A stretch of 64,000 nucleotides of DNA from CAYYMH01 sp964472785 (lineage in GTDB: Bacteria; Zhuqueibacterota; Zhuqueibacteria; Thermofontimicrobiales; Thermofontimicrobiaceae): contig CAYYMH010000013.1 in NCBI GenBank assembly GCA_964472785.1, forward strand, positions 1-64,000, in the 5' to 3' direction. The notes below the pieces were generated by a model. It searched no databases. It saw only the letters and a list, made by a program, of their open reading frames with translations, and was not told where the DNA came from. Positions 53,780 through 61,969 of the stretch are shown here, piece by piece. Made by a program: the position numbers and the translations under genes. Position 1 is the stretch's first letter, and each line of letters begins with the position of its first letter.

Positions 53780-53873
53780 TAAAAAAAAAGCCAGCACCAA
53801 TTTAAAACCGATGCTGGCCCCCCCTAATTGCAGGTCACTTAAGAGAGTCCCCATCTCTCCTAAGCTTTCCTTT
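53780..53873 (-). ncRNA. Candidate small RNA of about 95 nt
   Basis: On the minus strand: -35 TTGTTG (53902-53907), 16-nt spacer, -10 TAATTA (53880-53885), start near 53873. The RNA would form hairpin CTTAGGAGAG-loop-CTCTCTTAAG (53838-53864), a G-rich stretch (GGGGGGG) and the terminator stem GCCAGCA / TGCTGGC followed by nine T residues. Alternatively it is just the 3' end of the SpoIID transcript. Confidence 0.4.
53790..53818 (-). terminator. Rho-independent terminator upstream of nadB
   Basis: Perfect stem GCCAGCA / TGCTGGC, loop about 15 nt (part of which can pair further), directly followed on the minus strand by TTTTTTTTT. Ends the SpoIID-side transcription unit or the small RNA. Confidence 0.9.
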
Positions 53874-53998
53874 ATACCCTAATTATTCATCCGTAAAATA
53901 TCAACAATTGCCATAATTTGCGGAAAATTTTTTTAATGTTTTTCAGTAGGACTCGCGATTCGTAGAAAAGAAACCCCAGAAATAAATGATGTCTCATT

Positions 53999-55552
53999 TT
54001 AATCATACATCTTTATCAAACGAACACCTTTGTAATAATGTGCGAGGATTTTTTGATATGGAATATTTTTCATCGCCATGACCGTAGCACCCACCTGACA
54101 AAGTCCGACGCCATGTCCCCAACCAGCACCTTTCAGGATAAATTTACTGACTTTCCCGTCCGCTGCCATCTCTTTTTCCACATAAAAGCAGGAACTGTAC
54201 AAATGGCTTTTCGAAAGTACGCGTCGAATCTGAAGTTCTTTGCCAATCTTTAGCGTCGCCTTTGACCCGACAATGTTGATGTAAATCAACCGTCCCGAAT
54301 CTCCTCGTTGGAGCGGTACAATATCCTGCAATTCACCGATTTCTTCTTCGGTCTTTTGTTTAATCAATTCTTCCAATTCTTCCCGTGAATAAACCACTTT
54401 CCAGCGGAATAAATTTTCAGTAGAGTATAAATTCGCTAAGTTAGTCGGCAGTTTATGAAGTTTTGTATTACAATAAGCTGGAACTTCTTTGTCAATTAAG
54501 TCTTTAGCTTTTTCTTCAGTATTTGCCGGCGAATTGATGTGCTGGTCACTATCCACGTCAGCAACCATGTAGGGAATGTGCCGGTTTTCCCACACATTGT
54601 GATATGCTTCGATAATCCCGCCACAAATTTTTGAATACCGCGCGTCACAAATTTCGTCGTTATACATGATTACTTCACCCCAGGTATTTTCCACTGCCTG
54701 ACGGGAAATCTGCTGCTCCCGTTTTTTGCCGTGATAACACTGACAATGGTCATCCGAACACAAATGGAAATTCGCGTTATAATGATGTTTCCCCATCGTC
54801 GCGAACACCGTGCTGCGCGCCACAATCGTTTGAGTTTCCAGCAAGCCCAGCGGACAATCAGACGTCATTTCAGACGAATTGACGCCGGTGAGATAGCTTT
54901 CAATATCCAGGTCATTGATGACATTCAGTTGACCGTCGTTGTTGAATCCCACTTCAATAATGCCGCGGTAATCCAACTCCTCCTTTTTTTGCCAGTGAAA
55001 TTCGATACCGATGATAATATCAGCGACAGTAATGTGCGTCGAATCATCAACATGGTCAGGAATGATGCGCGCGGTTTCACCTATCTTTTGTCCGTCCAAT
55101 TCGATTATACCGGTCGGCGGAACGATATTATTTTCAATAACAACAAATTCACCGGGTTGATCTTGCTGCAAACGAAAATGCTCTGCATCGTGTTTTGAAA
55201 CAAAATCACCAATTGATACCCAGTATTCACGATTATCCACCTCGCGGCTACCTACTTTGAAATGAACTCCGACGGTCCTGATTTGAGCATCATATCCTGT
55301 CCTTTGTAATTCTTTTACCTTCTGTTCAGCTCTGGTTTTATCTTTCTCGATTGCTGCACGAAGTTGATAGCGGAGTTGTGCTGCTCGGCTGGAAAATATA
55401 TTTAGCCGGTAATTTTTATTTGGTTTACCTGTAAAAATATTTTGATCATTTTCATTGGTGATGTGAAACGATGTTGTGCAGCGAAATTTAACCTGATCAG
55501 TAGACTGAAGAACACCGATTCTAACTTTGGGGCTCATTTTCGGTAACGTCAA
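53999..55552 (-). CDS. SpoIID/LytB-domain protein
   Basis: 517 aa. The SpoIID core includes LNVINDLDIESYLTGVNSSE, DARYSKICGGIIEAYHNVW, FILKGAGWGHGVGLCQVGA and YQKILAHYYKG. A Cys-rich insert (HLCSDDHCQCYHG) is notable. No signal peptide is visible at the N-terminus (MTLPKMSPKVRIGV), although SpoIID proteins usually act on peptidoglycan outside. TTG start 55552 is supported by AAGGAG 7 nt upstream, inside the preceding gene (32-nt overlap). Confidence 0.85.
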   Translation of the reverse strand: MTLPKMSPKVRIGVLQSTDQVKFRCTTSFHITNENDQNIFTGKPNKNYRLNIFSSRAAQLRYQLRAAIEKDKTRAEQKVKELQRTGYDAQIRTVGVHFKVGSREVDNREYWVSIGDFVSKHDAEHFRLQQDQPGEFVVIENNIVPPTGIIELDGQKIGETARIIPDHVDDSTHITVADIIIGIEFHWQKKEELDYRGIIEVGFNNDGQLNVINDLDIESYLTGVNSSEMTSDCPLGLLETQTIVARSTVFATMGKHHYNANFHLCSDDHCQCYHGKKREQQISRQAVENTWGEVIMYNDEICDARYSKICGGIIEAYHNVWENRHIPYMVADVDSDQHINSPANTEEKAKDLIDKEVPAYCNTKLHKLPTNLANLYSTENLFRWKVVYSREELEELIKQKTEEEIGELQDIVPLQRGDSGRLIYINIVGSKATLKIGKELQIRRVLSKSHLYSSCFYVEKEMAADGKVSKFILKGAGWGHGVGLCQVGATVMAMKNIPYQKILAHYYKGVRLIKMYD

Positions 55553-56348
55553 TTTTTTTCTCCTTTTGAGTTATTTCACAAAAATAATAAAATACTTTCA
55601 TGCCATAAAACAGAATGATAATTGATCCGACTAATATCGGGATACTCACATGACCCTTATATAAATACCACTGATAATTTTCTTTCTCCATGTTATTAAA
55701 GATTAATGCAGTACCGTTATTTATAAAATGAACAACGATTGCCGGTATGATGCTGCGGCTTTTCCAAGCCATGACGCCTAAAATAATTCCGAAAAGAGTA
55801 AATTGGATGGTCCACCAAGGGTTCATGTGAACAATGGCGAAAATAATCGCCGAAGACATCACTGCTCTGGTAACGTCCAATCTCTGTTCCAGACTGACTT
55901 GCAGAAATCCTCGAAATAACATCTCTTCGAGTACCGATGCTAACAAAACAGCCGAGAATAAAATAATGACTAAATCAGAGGGGCTTTGAATTTTCAACGA
56001 TTCTTCCATTGCCTCGATGAGAAATTCGGGCATGGGAATAATGGTTTGAATGAGACGGTCGAATTCATCAATGATAATGGTAAGCGCAATTCCAATAAAA
56101 GCACTCACCACCAAAAGTTCTTTCTTCACCGGATGAATCCGAAATACTTTTTTAAGCGGCATTTTTTTTACGATAACAAAAACAAGGGCTGGGAGAATAA
56201 TGAGAGATTCCAGTAAAAACAGACTCTTTCGTGCGCCAACCAACACTCCGATTATTCCGATGAAAAAGGTCAGTCCGATTGTAGCCAAAATGACCACTAA
56301 AACCTCGACGATCGTTGGGAATTTATTTTCATTATTTTGGTCATTCAT
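55521..56348 (-). CDS. CPBP-family intramembrane metalloprotease
   Basis: 275 aa, seven or eight helices. Active-site motifs LEEMLFRGFLQ (EExxxR) and AIVHMNPWWT, VVHFINNGTA carry the conserved His. The family includes CAAX-prenyl-processing and Abi proteins; in bacteria its substrates are mostly unknown. Overlaps the start of the SpoIID gene. Confidence 0.88.
   Translation of the reverse strand: MNDQNNENKFPTIVEVLVVILATIGLTFFIGIIGVLVGARKSLFLLESLIILPALVFVIVKKMPLKKVFRIHPVKKELLVVSAFIGIALTIIIDEFDRLIQTIIPMPEFLIEAMEESLKIQSPSDLVIILFSAVLLASVLEEMLFRGFLQVSLEQRLDVTRAVMSSAIIFAIVHMNPWWTIQFTLFGIILGVMAWKSRSIIPAIVVHFINNGTALIFNNMEKENYQWYLYKGHVSIPILVGSIIILFYGMKVFYYFCEITQKEKKIDVTENEPQS
55560..55565 (-). promoter_or_regulatory. 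Shine-Dalgarno AAGGAG deciding the SpoIID TTG start
   Basis: AAGGAG on the minus strand, 7 nt (all A) before TTG 55552. The in-frame ATG at 55537 has no such site. Confidence 0.65.
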
Positions 56349-56438
56349 TTTTATTTAGCCTGTTTTATATTTTTATCCACAAAATCCGCTAATAGAGATA
56401 TTATATTTCATAGTTTTTCATTTTACTTTACATCTAAA

Positions 56439-56488
56439 GTCATTCTGGTTTGATCCCGTTCTTTTTGCGGGAGAAATACCGGAATGAC
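56439..56488. repeat. Nested hairpin element GTCATTCTGG ... CCGGAATGAC
   Basis: Outer stem GTCATTCTGG (56439-56448) / CCGGAATGAC (56479-56488) and inner stem CCCG / CGGG around a TTCTTTTTG loop. 50 bp, non-coding, between the CPBP and SpoU genes. A GTCATTC-type palindrome of this sort is often dispersed. Confidence 0.55.
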
Positions 56489-56581
56489 AGAGCTTGATGT
56501 TTTTTAAAATATAAATGAGAAATTTAAATCTGATTAACTAATGATATTTCTATACTCTTTAATAAAGATATTAAAGCATCA

Positions 56582-57415
56582 TCAATTTTGGGCTGCCGCA
56601 AGTTTGGTTTTTATCGTATGCAGAAAAATTGCGCCAGCCACTGCCACATTTAGTGACTCCGCTTTACCATAAGATTGGATCCGTACAGTATTATCGATCA
56701 ATGGTAAAACAGACTTTTCAATCCCCTGATTTTCATTTCCTAAAATTAAGGCAAGTGGAGCTTTGTACTTAATTTTTTGACATAACTTTTTGCCTGAAAC
56801 ATCCGCTGCGTAAATTTGAAATGCTCTGGATTTTAATTGTGGAATGATTTGCTGAAGATCAATTTCTTCAATAATCGGCAAATGAAATATTGATCCCATG
56901 GTCGCGCGAACGACCTTTGGATTGTAAAGCTCAACTGTCGCTGCGCAGAGTAATAATGCATCGATACAAAACCAATCACAGGTTCGAATCAAAGTGCCCA
57001 AATTACCAGGATCCTGAATAGCATCTGAAATGACGATGAAACAATCTCGCTGACTCATTACCTGTTCAATGTTAGATATTTTTTGCTGTACAACACAAAA
57101 CACACCCTGCGAAGAAACCGTTTCTGCCATTTTTTTGACATTATTCTTTGTTATTTCAATGATTTCGATATTTTTTTTCTTCGCATCTCGTATCAATCCC
57201 GCTGCTTTAGGAAATGTAATTTCTGATTGCTGAATAAGAAGTGACTCGACAACAAAATCCGAACAAATTGCTTCTTCACAAAGCCGATAGCCTTCAACCA
57301 GTAACTTCTTGTGATCAGCCCGATATTTTTTTCTTTTTAACGCACAAATATCTTTTAATCTGGATTTTGACAGCATCAGTTTACTGTTTGACAAGTTTCT
57401 TAAATATGAGTTCAA
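56582..57415 (-). CDS. TrmH/SpoU-family RNA 2'-O-methyltransferase
   Basis: 277 aa. N-terminal substrate-binding domain (about 25-115), then the SPOUT knot with DAIQDPGNLGTLIRT, LILGNENQGI and SYGKAESLNVAVAGAIF. It methylates a ribose in rRNA or tRNA using SAM; RlmB-like, exact target unknown. Gene order gives no help. Confidence 0.93.
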   Translation of the reverse strand: MNSYLRNLSNSKLMLSKSRLKDICALKRKKYRADHKKLLVEGYRLCEEAICSDFVVESLLIQQSEITFPKAAGLIRDAKKKNIEIIEITKNNVKKMAETVSSQGVFCVVQQKISNIEQVMSQRDCFIVISDAIQDPGNLGTLIRTCDWFCIDALLLCAATVELYNPKVVRATMGSIFHLPIIEEIDLQQIIPQLKSRAFQIYAADVSGKKLCQKIKYKAPLALILGNENQGIEKSVLPLIDNTVRIQSYGKAESLNVAVAGAIFLHTIKTKLAAAQN

Positions 57416-57571
57416 GCGTTCTACAATCTAAAACCATATTAAAAAAGCACAATCTGAATTAAGCTGTTACCCGAATTTATTTTTATCAAAATGGAAATCT
57501 TGTAACCTGAAACAATTGCTCAGATAAAGCGATTCTTGTATTTGATTATATTTTTTCTTAAATCAAGCTGG

Positions 57572-58045
57572 TCAGTGCGTGTCAAAATATCGCTCTTCCT
57601 CTTCATCGATAATATTCATCACTTCAGAGGGCGTTTTTGACTCAAGCAGTTTGTTCCGGAATTCCTTTCTGTGCATCAACCGGGAAATTCGGCTTAATGC
57701 CTTGAGGTGTGGGCCTGTTTTATCCGGAGGTCCAACTAATAAAAATATGAGACGAACAGGTTTATTGTCAATCGAGTGAAAATCAACATCTTCTTTAGTA
57801 ATACCAAGCGATGCTACAATATCTTGCACACCTTCCGCTTTTCCATGCGGAATTGCAACATGTTCACCGACACCGGTGCTCATCACCTTTTCCCGATCTA
57901 AAATTGCGCGAAGGATTTTATCACGACTTCCGATCTTTTTTTTATTATAAAGATGATCAACCATCTCTTTGATGATATTCTCTTTTTCGTGACTTTGAAG
58001 TGGAATCAAAATCAACTCATCGCTTAATATATCACTCAATTTCAT
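57572..58045 (-). CDS. PTS EIIA-like (Ntr/fructose type) protein
   Basis: 157 aa. Phosphoryl His in VAIPHGKAEGV (near 66-68). EIIA-Ntr proteins sense nitrogen or potassium state through a phosphorelay; no EI or HPr gene is nearby, so the partner is unknown. Confidence 0.9.
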   Translation of the reverse strand: MKLSDILSDELILIPLQSHEKENIIKEMVDHLYNKKKIGSRDKILRAILDREKVMSTGVGEHVAIPHGKAEGVQDIVASLGITKEDVDFHSIDNKPVRLIFLLVGPPDKTGPHLKALSRISRLMHRKEFRNKLLESKTPSEVMNIIDEEEERYFDTH

Positions 58046-58280
58046 TAAACTTTCCTCCGAAAACGAAAATCAGCGCATAGCTGCAAACTATGTTTTCAAA
58101 TTTTTTTTATATAAAATCAAAAAATAAAGTGCATTGATACGACTCAATACACACTGAAATTTAGCTATAACAATTATTTTATAAATACAATATCAACTTG
58201 TAAATCTACTTCAATTTCAGACTGGGCAACCCGAAATTTTTAATGATGTTTATCTTGTTAATTTTATATCAATTATCAGG

Positions 58281-58763
58281 TTACAACTTATAACCAAAAT
58301 TGCGTAATAATTTTTTTCGTTCTGCGACGTCTTCTTCGGTTTCAACGCCAACTGTACTTTTTCCATCGACGACACCAAGCACGCCTCTCCCCTGATCTGT
58401 TTCCGCTAAAATCACTTCGACCGGATTGGCAGTGGCGCAAAATATCCGGCATACTTCAGGGACATTTTTCAGCGCACCCAGGATATTGATTGGAAAGGCA
58501 TCTTTGATAAATAGAATAAAAACATGTCCTGCGCTTAAATTTTTCGCGTTGTTTTGAGCAAGCTGAATCAGCTCCAGATCATTACCAGTCCACCGAACAA
58601 GACGTTTCTCAGATGCCTCACAAAATGCTAGTCCAAACTTTATATTTGGGACGGAATTGACCATTGCCTCATGAATATCTTCAACGGTTTTGATAAAATG
58701 AGATTGTCCCAAAATCATATTCAGGTTGTCAGGATTATCAATTTTTAACCGCATTAATTCCAT
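58281..58763 (-). CDS. Adenosine-specific kinase
   Basis: 160 aa, matching the whole length of the small adenosine-kinase family first described from archaea. FGLAFCEASEKRLVRWTGND, AGHVFILFIKDAFPINIL, CRIFCATANPVEVILAETD and GRGVLGVVDGKS are highly typical. Forms AMP from adenosine or, by other reports, AMP-protein transfer; role in this organism unverified. Confidence 0.93.
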   Translation of the reverse strand: MELMRLKIDNPDNLNMILGQSHFIKTVEDIHEAMVNSVPNIKFGLAFCEASEKRLVRWTGNDLELIQLAQNNAKNLSAGHVFILFIKDAFPINILGALKNVPEVCRIFCATANPVEVILAETDQGRGVLGVVDGKSTVGVETEEDVAERKKLLRNFGYKL

Positions 58764-58947
58764 ATAAACCTCATGAATCTATTTGAGTTAACGTGTCAAA
58801 CAACAACAAACAACAAACACGGATCCCTCTCTGATTTTTTCATCAAAATGCCTATCAAAATCTCATTAAGTTAATCAATTTCCTCATATAAGTCAAGTAC
58901 TTTGTCAAAAAGTGAGCAAAATTTTAATCCTAAAATTGAAAATTTTC

Positions 58948-58976
58948 TTGATTTTTAGCTCAATTTATTGTACCAT
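58948..58976 (+). promoter_or_regulatory. Candidate promoter of the 59-63 kb operon
   Basis: TTGATT (58948-58953), 17-nt spacer and TACCAT (58971-58976), about 45 nt before the first ATG. Confidence 0.4.
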
Positions 58977-59021
58977 AAAAAATAAAATCAGTCGATAAAT
59001 TTATATTACCCAAAATTTGTT

Positions 59022-59816
59022 ATGAAATTTCTGATCCTTTTTTTAATAGCTAACATCGTGAATTGCTATTCTCTATTTTCACAATCCGATTATCCTCAGC
59101 ATCCGGATTCATCTATTTTTAATACTGTGTCTTATGACATGGAGTATATGAACTTAAATGTTGCTTTGCTAAATTTCCTGATCATCGACACAACATTTCT
59201 TCAGAAGCCTGTTTACAAATTAAAAGTCAAAGCGCAGTCAACAAAAAAAGCTGATTTACTGTTTCAAGTCGATAACGAATATGTTACAATTTTTGATCAA
59301 TCAACCTTTCTGCCGCTAAAAGTAACAAAGAATATTCATCAAAAAAACATCCAACATCAGCTGTCGATTCATTTCGATCATACACACAATCTCGCCTGGA
59401 TTTCTGAAGATGAAAAATGGGAGATTTTAGATCCTTGTTTTGACTATTTTTCAATGCTTTATTTTTTGAGCTCATCAAAATGCCAGCACGGAGATACATT
59501 GCGGTTTTATCTGGATTCAGAATCGTTAATTTCCCGCGTCGAAGCTGTTGTGAGTCCCAATCCGGAATCCATTAAAATTCCTTCTGGTGAATTTTCGTGT
59601 CAAAAAATTCAATTAAAATTCAATAAACTAAATAACAGACAGCGTGCCTGGAAAACAGACCTGTTGACAAATCGCTTGGCGAAACCCGGTTCACGATTAA
59701 CGATTTGGTTCACTGACGACGTGCCCGGACTGCCGGTAAAAATCACATATCATCAGTCGATACTGAATACGACACTTATTCTTAAAGAATTTAAAATTCA
59801 GGGTAAATTATATTGA
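59022..59816 (+). CDS. Secreted DUF3108-like protein
   Basis: 264 aa. Signal peptide 1-20 (CYSLFSQ). Beta-rich body (VSYDMEYMNLNVALLNFLII, LDPCFDYFSMLYFL and KITYHQSILNTTLILKEF) fits the DUF3108 barrel of the periplasm. It may bind a lipid or glycan made by the genes downstream (inference). Its TGA overlaps the TTG of the next gene. Confidence 0.75.
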   Translation: MKFLILFLIANIVNCYSLFSQSDYPQHPDSSIFNTVSYDMEYMNLNVALLNFLIIDTTFLQKPVYKLKVKAQSTKKADLLFQVDNEYVTIFDQSTFLPLKVTKNIHQKNIQHQLSIHFDHTHNLAWISEDEKWEILDPCFDYFSMLYFLSSSKCQHGDTLRFYLDSESLISRVEAVVSPNPESIKIPSGEFSCQKIQLKFNKLNNRQRAWKTDLLTNRLAKPGSRLTIWFTDDVPGLPVKITYHQSILNTTLILKEFKIQGKLY

Positions 59817-60946
59817 ACACTTTCTGGATGCTCACTCCTGTCATCGCCGGAGTAATCTATCTTATCTTCGCTCTCATTTTAAGAAAAGGATTAAATAAAA
59901 TTTATCAGATGGATGAAAATTTACAACCCTCGGTAACAGTGGTTGTCGCAGCCCGTAATGAAGCAGACAGTATTAAAAATTGCCTTGAATCGCTGGAGCA
60001 ACTCGTTTATCCTTCTCATCTTTTGGAAATTTTAGTAATCAATGATCGCTCCTGCGATAATACCGGCTTGATCATTCAGGACTTCGTTAGAGAAAAACCT
60101 CACTTTCATTATGTCGAAAATAAAAAAGTACCTCAAAATTTGAACGGGAAAGCCAATGCGATCTCTCAGGTTATTAGTAAAACTCACGGCGAAATTATTT
60201 TTATAACAGACGCAGATTGTCAAGTCCCGCCGAACTGGGTAAAAAAAGGCGTCTCGTATTTTTGTCAGGATGTTGGTATTTTCTCTGGATTTACGCTGCT
60301 CAATCAATCAAACGATTTTTTTTCGAGCCTGCAAACTCTTGATTGGACATTGTTGCTTTCAGCAGCAGCAGGAGCCATCGGGTTAAAAATCCCTCTGAGT
60401 TGCATCGGAAACAATCTTGCCATTCGCCGAAAAGCATTCGATGAGGTTGGCGGATACGAAGGAGTCGGATTTAATGTCGCAGAAGATTTTGCCCTGCTCC
60501 AAGCCGTGGTAAAAAAAACAAACTGGAAAATCACATTCCCTTTAGATGCCGATTGTTTAGCGCAAAGCAAACCTGTGGCGAATTTAAAAAATTTCTTGAG
60601 CCAACGGAAAAGATGGGCGATTGGCGGACAATCGGTTTTCTGGTTCGGAAAAATTCTGATTTTCTTTTATCTTTTCATTCATCTCATTTTCCTGTCGTAT
60701 CTAATTTTAAACTTTCACTTATTATTTGTGCTGATAGGTTTTATCATTTTGTTGGCAGGTGACCTTTTATTGATTTCAAAACCGATAAAGATATTCAACA
60801 AAAAACCGCTCTTAAAATATCTGCTTGTCCATAAATTTTTTTCTGTTTTTTATATGTTGACAATAGCGTTGATCTTAATATTCAATCGAAGAATAAAATG
60901 GAAGGGCAACGAATATACAGCAAATATGGTTGTAAACCAGGAATAA
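59813..60946 (+). CDS. Family 2 membrane glycosyltransferase
   Basis: 377 aa. N-terminal helix (7-25), GT2 domain with VTVVVAARNEADSIKNCLESL, NDRSCDNTG, ITDADCQVPPNW and the acceptor motif QRKRWAIGG (QxxRW), then three to four C-terminal helices. The QxxRW motif points to processive or lipid-linked transfer. TTG start overlapping the preceding TGA. Confidence 0.9.
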   Translation: MNTFWMLTPVIAGVIYLIFALILRKGLNKIYQMDENLQPSVTVVVAARNEADSIKNCLESLEQLVYPSHLLEILVINDRSCDNTGLIIQDFVREKPHFHYVENKKVPQNLNGKANAISQVISKTHGEIIFITDADCQVPPNWVKKGVSYFCQDVGIFSGFTLLNQSNDFFSSLQTLDWTLLLSAAAGAIGLKIPLSCIGNNLAIRRKAFDEVGGYEGVGFNVAEDFALLQAVVKKTNWKITFPLDADCLAQSKPVANLKNFLSQRKRWAIGGQSVFWFGKILIFFYLFIHLIFLSYLILNFHLLFVLIGFIILLAGDLLLISKPIKIFNKKPLLKYLLVHKFFSVFYMLTIALILIFNRRIKWKGNEYTANMVVNQE

Positions 60947-60950
60947 AAAA

Positions 60951-61904
60951 ATGAAGCCGATTCTCTGTAATTATTACATCACCTATCGCTGCAATTCAAA
61001 ATGCTCATATTGCACTATTTGGAAAAAACCACCAACAACAAAGCGCTGCGATTGCGATATTAACGACGTGATCGAGAATTTACCACAACTGGCAAAACTT
61101 GGTGTCCGTTTTATTGATTTTACAGGCGGTGAACCGTTGCTGCACCCACAGCTTCCCGAAATGCTCCATGCAGCAAAAAAAAATCGTTTTGTTACTTCTG
61201 TCACAACGAATTGTATTTTGTATCCCCAACTTGCAGACAAAATAGCCAATTTAGTGGATTTACTCCATTTTTCCATCGACTCTTTAGATGCAAATGTCCA
61301 CAACAAACTGAGAGGTTCCGATTCGCACAAAAAAGTTTTGGAGAGCGTCAAAATTGCCAGAGAAATCGGTGAGAAGCCGGATTTGCTTTTCACAGTTACG
61401 GATAAAAATTATCGCTCCATTTCTGGTTTGAGCCAATTTGCCCGTGAACATTCTCTGATTTTGCTCGTTAATCCAGTCTTTAATAATGGGTGTCAAAAAT
61501 CTATAAAAACAGAAATAATAGAATATTTGAATCGTTATAAAAATCATCCGTACGTTTATATTAACAGAGCGCTCCACCGATTCATTCTTGCCGGAGGAAA
61601 TCAAAGGAACCAGCCGCGATGTCGTGCAGTTACATCGACAGTGGTAATTTCACCCGATAATCGATTACTTTTTCCCTGTTTTCACAACACAAAGCATTCA
61701 ATCAAGATAAATGGTAATTTAGAAAACCAATATCGAACTTTCAGAGAGCATTTGAAAAATATACAGGGGAAATATCCGTTTTGCCAGCAATGTACGGTCA
61801 ACTGTTATTTTGATCCGTCGTTTTTATACAAACTTGATGCGTATTTTTGGTTGAGTTTGGTTTCAAAATTTAAATATGGTTTTGACAAATATGTTCGCTC
61901 CTAA
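60951..61904 (+). CDS. Radical SAM protein with SPASM-like C-terminus
   Basis: 317 aa. 4Fe-4S motif CNSKCSYC (Cys14, 18, 21), FTGGEPLLHP, and SAM-binding strands. Cys residues near the end (CRAVTSTVVISPDNRLLFPC and CQQCTVNCYF) suggest auxiliary clusters as in SPASM enzymes. Substrate unknown; no short precursor peptide was found nearby. 4 nt after the glycosyltransferase stop. Confidence 0.88.
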   Translation: MKPILCNYYITYRCNSKCSYCTIWKKPPTTKRCDCDINDVIENLPQLAKLGVRFIDFTGGEPLLHPQLPEMLHAAKKNRFVTSVTTNCILYPQLADKIANLVDLLHFSIDSLDANVHNKLRGSDSHKKVLESVKIAREIGEKPDLLFTVTDKNYRSISGLSQFAREHSLILLVNPVFNNGCQKSIKTEIIEYLNRYKNHPYVYINRALHRFILAGGNQRNQPRCRAVTSTVVISPDNRLLFPCFHNTKHSIKINGNLENQYRTFREHLKNIQGKYPFCQQCTVNCYFDPSFLYKLDAYFWLSLVSKFKYGFDKYVRS

Positions 61905-61969
61905 CATTCAAAAGGCGTTCATTCAAATAAAATCGATCACCTAATAGAAAGCAACTTTGGAATTTGTGC

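Larger units (their letters stand above)
53417..53998. other. 582-bp intergenic region: repeat element plus terminator-ended transcript candidate
   Basis: Right half (53780-53907) carries a promoter-like pair, two hairpins and a terminator, all on the minus strand. The left half holds the third inverted-repeat type (53451-53635). No coding frame. Confidence 0.6.

Noticed and set aside
53417..53998. NAD-related riboswitch upstream of nadB
   Set aside because: No recognisable NAD-I or NAD-II motif, and the terminator lies over 350 nt before the nadB start with a repeat element between.
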